Of a stretch of 64,000 bases of DNA, positions 19,334-27,542 are shown piece after piece; position 1 is the stretch's first letter, and each line of letters opens with the position of its first letter. The position numbers were made by a program, and so were the translations under genes. Location: assembly GCF_003048835.2 (NCBI RefSeq), contig NZ_CP060705.1, forward strand, positions 1,426,001-1,490,000, read 5' to 3'. Source of the stretch: Campylobacter concisus. Lineage in GTDB: Bacteria > Campylobacterota > Campylobacteria > Campylobacterales > Campylobacteraceae. The notes under the pieces were generated by a model, which worked only from the letters and a program-made list of their open reading frames with translations, was not told where the DNA came from and ran no database searches.

Positions 19334-20722
19334 ATGAGGTTATTTGGACTTCTAGGCTTGTTTTTTGCTTTAGCCTTTGGTGCTGATGGAGAAGCTGCGG
19401 CTATTGACTTAACTACTACATGGGCGGGAATTTTATCGCTTATCATTTTTGTTGTTGGATACTTTTTCATAGCAGCAGAAGAAAATTTTCACATCGACAA
19501 GGCAAAACCTGCCATCTTTATCGGCACTTTTATGTTTTTGCTAATCGGCGTTTATATGCTTATAAATGGCATGGATGTGCATTTGCTAGAGCACGAGGTA
19601 AATCACCTGATCTTAGAGATAGCTCAGATCGTTTTTTTCTTGATGGTAGCGATGACATTTATCGAGGCACTTGTTGAAAGAGATGTGTTTAACGCACTTA
19701 AATACAACCTAGTTTCAAAAGGCTACACTTACAGAAAGCTATTTTGGCTAACTGGAATTTTAGCGTTTTTCATTAGCCCAGTGGCTGATAACCTAACAAC
19801 AGCGCTTATCCTATCAACCGTTCTTTTAACGATAGATAGAAATAATACAAATTTCCTAGTCGCAGGTGCGATAAATATCGTCGTAGCAGCAAACGCAGGC
19901 GGAGCGTGGAGTCCATTTGGCGACATCACTACACTTATGGTTTGGGCAGCTGGCAAGTCACCATTTTTAGACTTTTTTGCACTTTTCCCAGCTTCATTTA
20001 TCGGCTGGTTTGTGACAGCGTTTTTACTTTCACGCATCGTGCCAAATACTGCACCTCATTTTGATGTGGCAAATGAGCCAAAAGTGGTTATGAAAAAGGG
20101 TGGTAAAGCGGTTATCTTCATAGGTGCATTTACTATCTTTTGTGCAGTTATGATGCACCAGCTATTTCACTTGCCAGCGATGTGGGGCATGATGTTTGGC
20201 TTCTCACTACTTAGCCTTTATACATATTATTTCAAAAAAGCTCACAAAGACGAAGAGCCTATGAATGTCTTTCACTATATGTCAAAGATCGAGAACAACA
20301 CGCTATTTTTCTTCTTTGGAATTTTAGCTGCAGTTGGCGCTCTTCACTTTGCTGGATTTTTAAATTACGCTGTGTCACTTTATGATAAATTTGGCTCAAC
20401 ACCTGTAAATATCGGTGTTGGCTTCCTCTCAGCAGTCGTTGATAACGTCCCTGTTATGTCAGCTGTGCTAAAAGCAAATCCAGCCATGGGAGCTGATGTA
20501 GGCGAGTCTATGAGTCAGTGGCTACTTGTGACACTTACAGCTGGTATCGGCGGTTCGATGATTAGTTTTGGCTCAGCAGCTGGCGTTGGAGTAATGGGTA
20601 AATTAAAAGGAATTTATACCTTTGGTGCGCATATGAAATATGCATGGATGGTAGTTTTGGGATACATCGTATCACTCATTGTTTGGTATGTGCAGTTTGA
20701 AATTTTTCATATCTACTTTTAA
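19334..20722 (+). CDS. nhaD: Na+/H+ antiporter NhaD
   Basis: 462 residues of the ion-transporter superfamily, exporting Na+ in exchange for protons at the inner membrane. A cleavable-looking N-terminus (MRLFGLLGLFFALAFGADGEA) precedes about 11 to 12 membrane helices. Family motifs include SPVADNLTTALILSTVLL and NAGGAWSPFGDITTLMVW, plus VDNVPVMSAVL in the second half. Ribosome site AAGGAG lies close to the ATG. Located 10 bp before guaA, possibly co-transcribed. Confidence 0.93.
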   Translation: MRLFGLLGLFFALAFGADGEAAAIDLTTTWAGILSLIIFVVGYFFIAAEENFHIDKAKPAIFIGTFMFLLIGVYMLINGMDVHLLEHEVNHLILEIAQIVFFLMVAMTFIEALVERDVFNALKYNLVSKGYTYRKLFWLTGILAFFISPVADNLTTALILSTVLLTIDRNNTNFLVAGAINIVVAANAGGAWSPFGDITTLMVWAAGKSPFLDFFALFPASFIGWFVTAFLLSRIVPNTAPHFDVANEPKVVMKKGGKAVIFIGAFTIFCAVMMHQLFHLPAMWGMMFGFSLLSLYTYYFKKAHKDEEPMNVFHYMSKIENNTLFFFFGILAAVGALHFAGFLNYAVSLYDKFGSTPVNIGVGFLSAVVDNVPVMSAVLKANPAMGADVGESMSQWLLVTLTAGIGGSMISFGSAAGVGVMGKLKGIYTFGAHMKYAWMVVLGYIVSLIVWYVQFEIFHIYF

Positions 20723-20732
20723 AAGGTTATAA

Positions 20733-22265
20733 ATGAACAATACGATTATAGTTTTGGACTTTGGTTCGCAGTATACTCAGCTAATAGCTAGAAGGCTAAG
20801 AGAAGAGGGAGTTTATACTGAAATTTTGCCATTTAACGCAAAACTAAGCGATATAAAGGCGAAAGATCCAAAAGGTATCATTTTAAGTGGTGGTCCAGCT
20901 AGCGTTTATGCTAAAGATGCTTACTTTTGTGATAATGGCGTTTTTGAGCTAAATATCCCTATACTTGGCGTTTGCTACGGTATGCAGCTGCTTGCTCACA
21001 CGCATGGTGCTGAGGTTTTAGCAGCTGATCACAAAGAGTACGGCAAGGCTGAACTTAGCGTCGTAAAAGAGCACGATCTTTTTAAAGATACACCTTCAAA
21101 ACAAATCGTATGGATGAGCCATAGCGACTATGTAAAAGACCTACCAAAGGGCTTTGAGTCGATTGCAGTCAGCGAAAATTCGCCTTATTGTGCTTTTGGT
21201 GATGATAAACGTAAATTTTATGCGATCCAGTTTCACGCAGAGGTACAACACAGCGAGTATGGCACGCAAATTTTAAAGAATTTTGCTAAATATATCTGCG
21301 GCTGCGAGAGCACTTGGAATATGGGAAGCTTCGCTAAAAATAAGATAGAAGAGATAAGAAAAACAGTTGGTACTCACAAGGTGCTTTGCGCGGTTAGTGG
21401 TGGCGTGGATAGCTCTGTGACTGCAGCACTTTTAGCAGCCGCTGTGCCTGAAAATTTGATCCTTGTTTTTGTCGATAACGGACTTCTTAGAACAAACGAA
21501 AAAGAACAAGTTGAAGCTACATTTAGAACAAAGCTTGGCGTTGAGCTAGTTAGCATAGATGCGAGCGAGACATTTTTAGGTCGCTTGGCTGGCGTCGTTG
21601 ATCCTGAGAAAAAACGCAAGATCATAGGCGAGACATTTATAGAAATTTTTGAGCAAGAGGCTAAAAAGCATGGCGATGTAAAATTTCTAGCTCAAGGCAC
21701 TCTTTATACTGACATCATCGAAAGCTCAGTCGTTGGCTCAAGCAAGACCATAAAGAGCCACCACAACGTTGGGGGCTTGCCTGATTGGATGACTTTTGAG
21801 CTGATAGAGCCTTTAAGAGAAATTTTTAAAGACGAGGTTAGAAAACTAGGACTTGAGCTTGGACTAAGCCGCGAGCTAGTCTTCCGCCATCCTTTCCCTG
21901 GACCTGGTCTTGCGATCCGCATCATGGGCGAGGTGAATAAACCAAGCCTTGAGCTACTTCGCAAAGCCGACGTGATCTTGCGCGATGAATTAAAAAGTAG
22001 TGGCTGGTATAACAAAACTTGGCAGGCATTCTGCGTACTTTTAAATGTAAATTCTGTTGGCGTAATGGGCGATAATCGCACCTATGAAAATGCTGTTTGT
22101 GTGCGCGTGGTCGATGCGAGCGACGGCATGACTGCAAGCTTTTCAAGGCTTCCTTACGACCTACTTGAAAACGTAAGCCGCCGCATCATAAACGAAGTAA
22201 ACGGCATAAACCGCGTAGTTTATGACATCTCAAGCAAGCCACCTGCAACTATCGAGTGGGAATAG
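20733..22265 (+). CDS. guaA: GMP synthase (glutamine-hydrolysing)
   Basis: Amidates XMP to GMP. The 510 residues have a GATase I domain (nucleophile in [10 protein letters not shown], His/Glu in QFHAEVQHS), an ATP-pyrophosphatase loop [16 protein letters not shown] and the C-terminal dimerisation domain ending PPATIEWE. The last codons are the integration site of the downstream mobile element; the 12-bp core at 22250-22261 is repeated at 37401, and either junction would encode IEWE-stop, so the protein is intact. The natural terminator now seems to lie beyond the element at 37430. Confidence 0.97.
   Translation: MNNTIIVLDFGSQYTQLIARRLREEGVYTEILPFNAKLSDIKAKDPKGIILSGGPASVYAKDAYFCDNGVFELNIPILGVCYGMQLLAHTHGAEVLAADHKEYGKAELSVVKEHDLFKDTPSKQIVWMSHSDYVKDLPKGFESIAVSENSPYCAFGDDKRKFYAIQFHAEVQHSEYGTQILKNFAKYICGCESTWNMGSFAKNKIEEIRKTVGTHKVLCAVSGGVDSSVTAALLAAAVPENLILVFVDNGLLRTNEKEQVEATFRTKLGVELVSIDASETFLGRLAGVVDPEKKRKIIGETFIEIFEQEAKKHGDVKFLAQGTLYTDIIESSVVGSSKTIKSHHNVGGLPDWMTFELIEPLREIFKDEVRKLGLELGLSRELVFRHPFPGPGLAIRIMGEVNKPSLELLRKADVILRDELKSSGWYNKTWQAFCVLLNVNSVGVMGDNRTYENAVCVRVVDASDGMTASFSRLPYDLLENVSRRIINEVNGINRVVYDISSKPPATIEWE
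22250..22261 (+). repeat. attL core of the guaA element
   Basis: The 12-mer TATCGAGTGGGA at the last codons of guaA is repeated exactly, in the same orientation, at 37401-37412. The 3' end of guaA is an established target for tyrosine-recombinase islands. Confidence 0.85.
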
Positions 22266-22313
22266 TTAAAAACAGGCTCTAAAGCCTTATAAATAGCCAC
22301 TTTGTGAGCCTTG

Positions 22314-22334
22314 TGCTTGCAAAATGCTTGCAAA
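22314..22334 (+). repeat. Left arm-type integrase site candidate
   Basis: Two copies of TGCTTGCAA, 11 bp apart start to start. The same 21-bp arrangement, with one mismatch and the same orientation, occurs at 37283-37303 near the other end. Paired short direct repeats inside both ends fit arm sites for a tyrosine integrase. Confidence 0.65.
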
Positions 22335-22346
22335 TTTTAGAAATAC

Positions 22347-22381
22347 GTCACCTGAAGAATAATTCTTTGGGTGATTTTTTT
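22347..22381 (+). terminator. Hairpin with T-run just inside the left end
   Basis: TCACC...AGAAT pairs with ATTCT...GGTGA with a few mismatches, followed by eight or more T on the plus strand. It would stop guaA transcription entering the element. Confidence 0.6.
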
Positions 22382-22387
22382 GTATTT

Positions 22388-22420
22388 AAAAATGCTACAG
22401 GGAGTTCCCATAGCATTTCT
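22388..22420. terminator. Terminator of the XRE repressor gene
   Basis: AAATGCTA pairs with TAGCATTT, and GGGA with TCCC inside; a T-run follows on the minus strand. It lies just after the stop of the minus-strand repressor. Confidence 0.65.
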
Positions 22421-22422
22421 TT

Positions 22423-23025
22423 TTATAGCAAATTATTTTCTTTCAAATACTCGATTCTCTTCTTTAAAATCTCATCACGGCTCAGTTCTTCAAATTCTTT
22501 CTGTGTAAGTGGTAGAGAATAATACTCTACGGATTTATTTTTCATAGAATCAAACTGTTCTTTTGTAATAGAGTAGGACTCCAAGTCAAACAGATTATCA
22601 GACAATTCTTTTAGGATATTACATACGTCAGCATTAAAAGCGTGTTCTTTATCATTACCATAGAACACAAGCTTAACATTCCATTTATTTTCATCAGTTT
22701 CAATGTCATTATCAGGGAATTTATCTTCCACAATTATTTCAAATCCGATTTCTTTTTTCATTGCCAGTTCATACATAAATAATACAAAATCTCTCATGCT
22801 TGAAAGACCGAAAGTATAGTCACTTCTTCCGGCAAGCCAATCTAAAGATACATTGCATTTATCGGCAATCTCTATAAGCACATCTATTGTAGGATTATTT
22901 TTTCCGTTTTCGTATGCAGACATGGACGGTTGAGGGATTCCTAAAAATTCTGCAAACTCCTTTTGTGTTTTTTTATTTATAGAACGAAGATATTTTAATC
23001 GTTCCGATACAGTTTTATTGTTCAT
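22423..23025 (-). CDS. XRE-family transcriptional regulator (element repressor)
   Basis: 200 residues. An N-terminal helix-turn-helix of the lambda-Cro/CI type spans about residues 6 to 65 (TQKEFAEFLGIPQPSMSAYENGKNNPTIDVLIEIADKCNVSLDWLAG). The C-terminal part is charged and helical with no recognised protease motif, so it is not a LexA/CI-type self-cleaving repressor. It is divergent from the excisionase and integrase genes. The nonamer GTATACTAA occurs at 23068 and 23137, the latter on the -10 box of the excisionase promoter, so repression of excision is a reasonable inference. Confidence 0.85.
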   Translation of the reverse strand: MNNKTVSERLKYLRSINKKTQKEFAEFLGIPQPSMSAYENGKNNPTIDVLIEIADKCNVSLDWLAGRSDYTFGLSSMRDFVLFMYELAMKKEIGFEIIVEDKFPDNDIETDENKWNVKLVFYGNDKEHAFNADVCNILKELSDNLFDLESYSITKEQFDSMKNKSVEYYSLPLTQKEFEELSRDEILKKRIEYLKENNLL

Positions 23026-23114
23026 ATTGCATTCTTTTATATTTATTATATCTTATTATATCAAATCGTATACTAAAAATAAAGATAAATTCTGATAAAA
23101 ATTATAAATAACTA

Positions 23115-23143
23115 TTGACATCTGCTATATAAATCAGTATACT
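23115..23143 (+). promoter_or_regulatory. Consensus promoter of the excisionase/integrase operon with candidate operator
   Basis: TTGACA at 23115-23120, 17-bp spacer, TATACT at 23138-23143. GTATACTAA (23137-23145) overlaps the -10 and is repeated at 23068-23076 before the divergent repressor gene. A full -35 is unusual for Campylobacter and suggests a foreign origin. Confidence 0.75.
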
Positions 23144-23186
23144 AATATATATCGTAAGTCTAAATAAATGAGAAAGGAGGAAAAAT

Positions 23187-23378
23187 ATGAGAAAGATGTA
23201 TGTTGATGCTGATGAAGTCAGCAAAGATTGGGGAGTTTCCAAACCCAAAGCATACAAAATGATAAAAGAATTAAATGAGAGAATGATAAAAGACAATCCT
23301 AACCTGATAGTGATTGCAGGTAAGGTTAATCGAAAATTTTATGAAGAAAACTGTTATGGACAAACGAAGGAAGTATAG
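23187..23378 (+). CDS. Excisionase-like helix-turn-helix protein
   Basis: 63 residues resembling MerR/Xis-type DNA-binding proteins: MYVDADEVSKDWGVSKPKAYKMIKELNERM, a helix-turn-helix at about 8 to 32, followed by a beta-hairpin-like basic part (VIAGKVNRKFYEENCYG). AAAGGAGG lies seven bases before the ATG. Directly upstream of the integrase, the position expected for a recombination directionality factor. Confidence 0.75.
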   Translation: MRKMYVDADEVSKDWGVSKPKAYKMIKELNERMIKDNPNLIVIAGKVNRKFYEENCYGQTKEV

Positions 23379-23389
23379 GAGGTGATGAT

Positions 23390-24460
23390 GTGTCAGCCAG
23401 CAAGGATAAAGAAAGAGGCACATGGAAAATCTATTTAAGGTATGTTGATTGGCAAGGGATGAAACAGATTCACACAAAGCGTGGATTCGCTACAAAGAGA
23501 GAGGCTTTGGAGTATGAACGAGAGTTTTTGGCAAGTAAGTCGAGAGATTTGAATATGCTTTTTGAGTCATTTATTGAAATCTATTTGAATGATTTAAGAC
23601 CGAGAATTAAATACAACACCTACTTAACAAAGGTGCATATTATAGAAACGAAAATAATACCTTACTTTGCCAAAAAATCTATAGCTGAAATAACGGCTCC
23701 GGATATTTTACAGTGGCAGAATGAATTACTTAAAAAATCTGATAGTGAAGGAAAGTCATATTCTCAAACTTATTTAAGAACGATTCAGAATCAATTAAAT
23801 GCAATTCTTAACCATGCAAATAAATATTACGGATTAACAAGCAATCCCGCTCATAAAACAACTAAGATGGGAAAATCAAAGGCACAGGAAATGTTGTTTT
23901 GGACGAAAGAAGAGTATGAAAAATTTGCTGAAAGTCTTAAAAGCAAACCTGTCTCATATTATGCCTTTGAGATACTTTATTGGTGCGGCATTAGAGAAGG
24001 TGAATTGTTGGCATTGTCAAAAGATGACTTTAATCTGGAGAAGAAAACTCTAACAATTACTAAATCATTTCAAAGGTTAAAAGGAAAAGATTATATTACA
24101 AGTCCAAAGACAGAAAAAAGTAATAGAACAATTCAATTACCACAATTTCTATGTGATGAAATGTCAGATTTCTTTGAAATGCATTATCATCTGAATGCAA
24201 AGTCAAGACTCTTTAATTTTACAAAATCATATTTACATCATGAAATGGATAGAGGCTGTAAATTATCAGGAGTAAAAAGGATTAGAGTTCATGATTTAAG
24301 GCATTCTCATGTTGCTTATTTGATAGAGCAGGGTTTTTCTCCTGTGGTAATTGCAGAAAGATTAGGGCATGAAAGTATCTCGATAACCTTAAACTATGCA
24401 CATTTATATCCGTCAAAGCAGTTGGAAATCATTGAAACGATAGAGAAAGAAAGGAATTAA
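23390..24460 (+). CDS. int: Tyrosine recombinase / integrase
   Basis: 356 residues. An N-terminal arm-binding domain (GTWKIYLRYVDWQGMKQIHTK), a SAM-like core-binding domain (about 55 to 155) and the catalytic domain with Arg in CGIREGELLAL, Lys near TSPKT, HDLRHSH, His in LGHESI and the nucleophile Tyr in LNYAHLYP. All five catalytic residues are present, so it should be active. GTG start with AGGAGGTGAT directly upstream. It would integrate the element at the guaA 3' end. Confidence 0.95.
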   Translation: MSASKDKERGTWKIYLRYVDWQGMKQIHTKRGFATKREALEYEREFLASKSRDLNMLFESFIEIYLNDLRPRIKYNTYLTKVHIIETKIIPYFAKKSIAEITAPDILQWQNELLKKSDSEGKSYSQTYLRTIQNQLNAILNHANKYYGLTSNPAHKTTKMGKSKAQEMLFWTKEEYEKFAESLKSKPVSYYAFEILYWCGIREGELLALSKDDFNLEKKTLTITKSFQRLKGKDYITSPKTEKSNRTIQLPQFLCDEMSDFFEMHYHLNAKSRLFNFTKSYLHHEMDRGCKLSGVKRIRVHDLRHSHVAYLIEQGFSPVVIAERLGHESISITLNYAHLYPSKQLEIIETIEKERN

Positions 24461-24461
24461 A

Positions 24462-24854
24462 TTGATTAAGATGAGTAAGATATTTAAAAGAGAAAGTCTA
24501 CAGTCAAAAGGTAGAAAACTGAAAGTCGATAAAAACAGAAAAAGAAATATTATAGTGAATTTTAGAATGTCTCCGGAAGAAAAAAGTTTATTGGAAGAGA
24601 AAATAGCATTATCGGGATTAAACAAACAGGATTATATGATTAAAATGAGCTTAAATCATGGTGTTGAAGTATTTGGAAATATAAGAGTGTTTGATGAATT
24701 AAGAACAAAATTGAAGATGCTTGAAGAATATTTTAAAAATGTTAATTTGGACTGCGATATGGATGAAAATAAACTTGAACTTCTTGCATATATTCTGGAA
24801 ATGTTTGAAACGGTAAATAGAAATAAAAATGACTCTACCTACGGCAATAGATAG
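24462..24854 (+). CDS. Small basic protein with RHH-like N-terminus (mobilisation accessory candidate)
   Basis: About 130 residues, starting at TTG 24462 (AAAGGA upstream) or ATG 24471. The N-terminus is very basic; NIIVNFRMSPEEKSLLEEKIALSGLNKQDYMIKMSL looks like a ribbon-helix-helix segment of the kind found in MobC-like accessory proteins. The C-terminal half is acidic and helical. It follows int by one base. Function is inferred from fold and position only. Confidence 0.6.
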   Translation: MIKMSKIFKRESLQSKGRKLKVDKNRKRNIIVNFRMSPEEKSLLEEKIALSGLNKQDYMIKMSLNHGVEVFGNIRVFDELRTKLKMLEEYFKNVNLDCDMDENKLELLAYILEMFETVNRNKNDSTYGNR

Positions 24855-24865
24855 AGCCAAGAATC

Positions 24866-24907
24866 AACCTGATAAGATTGCAACTCTTAAAAATATTTTA
24901 TCAGGTT
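24866..24907. other. 10-bp inverted repeat before the primase gene
   Basis: AACCTGATAA at 24866-24875 pairs perfectly with TTATCAGGTT at 24898-24907; the 22-bp loop is AT-rich. No T-run follows, so it is more likely an operator or RNA structure than a terminator. Confidence 0.5.
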
Positions 24908-24943
24908 ATACTTCTATTATCAACAAAAATATGGAGGTAAAAA

Positions 24944-25432
24944 ATGATAAACAAAGAAAAATATATTAACAATATTCCGCAGGAATTAAAAGAACGTAAA
25001 CAGTGGTTATGGTTCAAGATTTACCATAACGAAGATAAAAACGGAAATATAAAAATGGTGAAGATTCCAATCAGTCCAATTACTTGTGAATCGAATGAGT
25101 GGAACAAAGAAGAAAACTGGACAAGTTTTGAAACAGCCTCAGAGGGACTAGAAAGAAGCGGTTGCAACGGACTATCATTTGTTTTAACTGAGGATGATCC
25201 ATTTGTCTGCATTGATTTAGATAATGTTAAGGACAGGTTTGAGGATGTTCAAGACATCATAAGTGATTTTAGAGAAACATATAAGGAAATTTCTGTATCA
25301 GGAAATGGAGTTCATTTATTTGCTAAGGGAATAATTCATAAGAATATCAACAATCAAACTGATCATTTTGAAATGTATAAGTCAAATAAGTGCATTGCTA
25401 TGACAGGTGATGTTATAGGAACTTGCACATAA
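24944..25432 (+). pseudogene. Primase-like replication protein, N-terminal part (in-frame stop)
   Basis: 162 residues up to TAA at 25430-25432. The sequence fits the primase/polymerase-like N-terminal domain of plasmid and phage replication proteins: IPQELKERKQWLWFK, then FVCIDLDNVKDRF with acidic metal-binding candidates, then SGNGVHLFAKG and FEMYKSNKCIAMTGD. The same frame continues after the stop to 25867, so one nonsense change splits a protein of about 307 residues. It may be non-functional or rarely read through. Confidence 0.75.
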
Positions 25433-25867
25433 GTACATGATGAACAGTATAAGCTGAAGCTTTATTATGAAAAATATACTCTTAAAGAAACGATAAGAGA
25501 ACGAATTTCCTATTATAAAAATATAGATAGTGATGTTCCTGATATAGAGGACATTTTAAAGGCAATCTACATGACTAATCGCAAAGGCAGAGAGCTTTTT
25601 AGAGGTGAATATTCTACAGGTGATGCAAGTAAAGACGATTTTCAATTACTTCTTATCTTAAACAGCTTTACACATGGAAATGCAGATTTAATGCTTGAGA
25701 TCTTCCTGAAATCAGCATTGAACCGAATGGGTGATATGAGTAAGAGAAGAACTGTGGCTGCGTATATTAAATACTTAAATCAAAGTATTCAAAAGGCACA
25801 GGAAGTTGGCGGAACGAATTATTGGGATTATAACTATCACAGAAAAACAAGGGAGGCAGTTCGTTGA
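25433..25867 (+). pseudogene. Primase-like replication protein, C-terminal part
   Basis: In-frame continuation of the gene at 24944, encoding 144 residues: a helical region with LKAIYMTNRKGRELFRGE and DDFQLLLILNSFTHGNADLMLEIFLKSAL. Internal ATG 25571 has no clear ribosome site. It ends in a 4-base overlap (TTGA) with the ATPase gene, as expected if this was once an intact operon. Confidence 0.7.
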
Positions 25868-26610
25868 AAGCATATACAATAAACACTGAGTTTGATGCCT
25901 CTGATAAGTATATTGTTGATAACATTATTGCAAGAAAAAGCATTACATTGATTGTAGCCTCACCTAAAAAAGGTAAGACGGCATTAGGACTGAATCTTGG
26001 GATATGTATCAATGAAGGAATTGATTTTCTTGAAAACAAGGTGCGTAAAACAAATGTTGTTTACTATTGTAACGAACTATCCGGAAAACTTATTCAAGAA
26101 AGAATTAAGAGATTAGATATACCTTGTTCAAACACTATGAAATTTTATGAAGGCACAAGTTATGTAGACTTTGATGAGTTTGAAAAAATTATAAAATCTG
26201 ATGTTGAATTGGGTTATGAGGTGTTCGTAGTTGATACCTTTTCTAAGATAAAATATGACAGAAAATATAATGCCAATGATTACAATGATACCTATGATGT
26301 TATGGCAAAGTATTATGAGCTTATAGAAAAATATGGTTGCACTTTTATTATGATGTATCACACAAAAAAGGATTCATCTATCAAAAGTGTGAGTGAAAAA
26401 GTGATAGGTTCTCAAGCATTATCGGGTTCAGTAGACACTATAATAGCTATAAATAAATCATCGGAATTTGATACAGAGTTTAGCTTAGATGTAACCAGTA
26501 GGCTTTTTGAATCAAGGGTATATCAAGTAAAATTCATCCATCGAAAAAAATATTGGAGTTTGATAAAGTGGATCCGATTGAAATGCTGGAACCGTCCATT
26601 CAAAGATTAG
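25864..26610 (+). CDS. RepA-like AAA/RecA-fold ATPase (zero-frame part)
   Basis: 248 residues from TTG 25864, with GGGAGG seven bases upstream. The P-loop is ASPKKGKTALGLNLG, near residue 38 to 48; the Walker B strand is EVFVVDTFSKIKY, and a sensor-like TFIMMYHTKKD follows. This is the hexameric RepA/DnaB-type fold that unwinds the replication origin. The frame runs out shortly after an A7 tract at 26544-26550; a shift to the -1 frame there continues into 26825. Either a deletion or programmed frameshifting explains this. Confidence 0.75.
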   Translation: MKAYTINTEFDASDKYIVDNIIARKSITLIVASPKKGKTALGLNLGICINEGIDFLENKVRKTNVVYYCNELSGKLIQERIKRLDIPCSNTMKFYEGTSYVDFDEFEKIIKSDVELGYEVFVVDTFSKIKYDRKYNANDYNDTYDVMAKYYELIEKYGCTFIMMYHTKKDSSIKSVSEKVIGSQALSGSVDTIIAINKSSEFDTEFSLDVTSRLFESRVYQVKFIHRKKYWSLIKWIRLKCWNRPFKD

Positions 26611-26825
26611 TTCAACTTATGCCTAAATTAAAAGAAATAGATGGAACAATAGTTGATATTTGCTCAAAGATAAAATTAGAGATAGAAAATCCGCAGCAAT
26701 TCGGCAAGACCTTAAATCGTAATAAAGAAGTTCTCAGAAAAAATGGAATCAGCATTACAATGAAGCGAGGCAAAAACAACAATAACTATCAAGTTAAATA
26801 TAATTCAGAGGATGTGATTTATTAA
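26551..26825 (+). pseudogene. C-terminal extension of the RepA-like ATPase in the -1 frame
   Basis: From the A7 tract the -1 frame reads ILEFDKVDPIEMLEPSIQRL and on through a small winged-helix-like domain (FGKTLNRNKEVLRKNGISIT) to TAA at 26823. The phase of the tract is exactly A AAA AAA in the zero frame. The first in-frame starter (TTG 26553) has no proper ribosome site, so it is unlikely to be a separate gene. Confidence 0.65.
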
Positions 26826-26829
26826 AATG

Positions 26830-26903
26830 CCGTTCAAACCGTTCGTACCGTTTGATGTTTCGTATATAAGAGAATGTCGTACGGTATGAACGGTGCAAAC
26901 GGT
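26830..26903. repeat. Iteron-like inverted cluster, candidate replication origin
   Basis: Three CCGTT motifs spaced about ten bases apart at 26830-26853 are mirrored by three AACGG/ACGGT motifs at 26879-26903, separated by a 25-bp AT-rich spacer. Position right after the RepA-like ATPase gene suggests an origin or operator. Confidence 0.55.
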
Positions 26904-27060
26904 AAATGAAGAATTTACATCTATTTTTTCTGTGCAAGTTAAAGATGAATTTATAAAAATCATGAATTATAGGTAGATAGCAAGCATATACTTTTTGACC
27001 ACAGTCCAAAAAGTAGACTTGTAAGCTGCAAATTCAGCTTAATCAATTTTACCCTCGCCT

Positions 27061-27140
27061 AATTATCTCAGCAACTCAAATAAATTTTCGTTGGAGATAA
27101 TTGGCTGGGACAGACCCTAGGGAGAACCCTAAGACCCCAA
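27061..27140 (+). other. Candidate oriT
   Basis: AATTATCTC (27061-27069) plus CAAC (27072-27075) pair with GTTG and GAGATAATT (27090-27102). The hairpin is followed by GACAGACCCTAGGG and AACCCTAAGACCCC. A hairpin plus a G/C-rich tract directly before mobC and the relaxase gene is the usual oriT arrangement; the nick site is not identified. Confidence 0.5.
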
Positions 27141-27161
27141 AGAAGAAAGGAGATGTAAAAA

Positions 27162-27542
27162 ATGTCAAAGAGTGTTAATAGAAAAAATAATTGTACCATT
27201 CATTTTATGGTGAATGAAGAAGATATTAAGGAACTTAACCGAAGATTTGCATTAACAAATTTTAAGAATAAACGAGAATTTTACAGAGACAGTATTTTTA
27301 AAAATAGAATTATCAGCATTGATATATCCGGGGAATTTAGAAAAGAATTAAGGGAATTATCTTCTCTTGTCAGTCGTAACTCAGCGAATCTGAATCAGAT
27401 TGCAAAGGCAGTAAATAGCACAGGAGTTATTTACAAAGATGATATTGAAGGTATCAAGAAAGCTTTACAAGGGGAACTACTTTTTCTATCAGAATTTAGA
27501 GAAAAAGTTTCGGATTATATCATCAATGAGGTGATCGGCTGA
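27162..27542 (+). CDS. mobC: MobC-like relaxosome accessory protein
   Basis: 126 residues. An N-terminal ribbon-helix-helix (NCTIHFMVNEEDIKELNRRFALTNFKNKREFYRDSI) is followed by the MobC region LSSLVSRNSANLNQIAKAVNSTG, a strong family marker, and a helical tail. AAAGGAGATG is the ribosome site. Its stop overlaps the relaxase start by one base. It would help the relaxase melt oriT. Confidence 0.85.
   Translation: MSKSVNRKNNCTIHFMVNEEDIKELNRRFALTNFKNKREFYRDSIFKNRIISIDISGEFRKELRELSSLVSRNSANLNQIAKAVNSTGVIYKDDIEGIKKALQGELLFLSEFREKVSDYIINEVIG

Noticed and set aside
20733-22265. guaA disrupted by the element
   Set aside because: The repeat core carries the last codons, and both junctions give IEWE followed by a stop.
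22304-22522. Plus-strand frame of 72 residues at the left end of the element
   Set aside because: It runs through two terminators and antisense to the XRE gene; no ribosome site.
26553-26825. Independent 90-residue gene
   Set aside because: TTG start without ribosome site; the sequence is better explained as the ATPase C-terminus in the -1 frame.
26827-26889. Short peptide frame MPFKPFVPFDV
   Set aside because: It has no ribosome site and its repeat character is explained by the iteron-like DNA motif.
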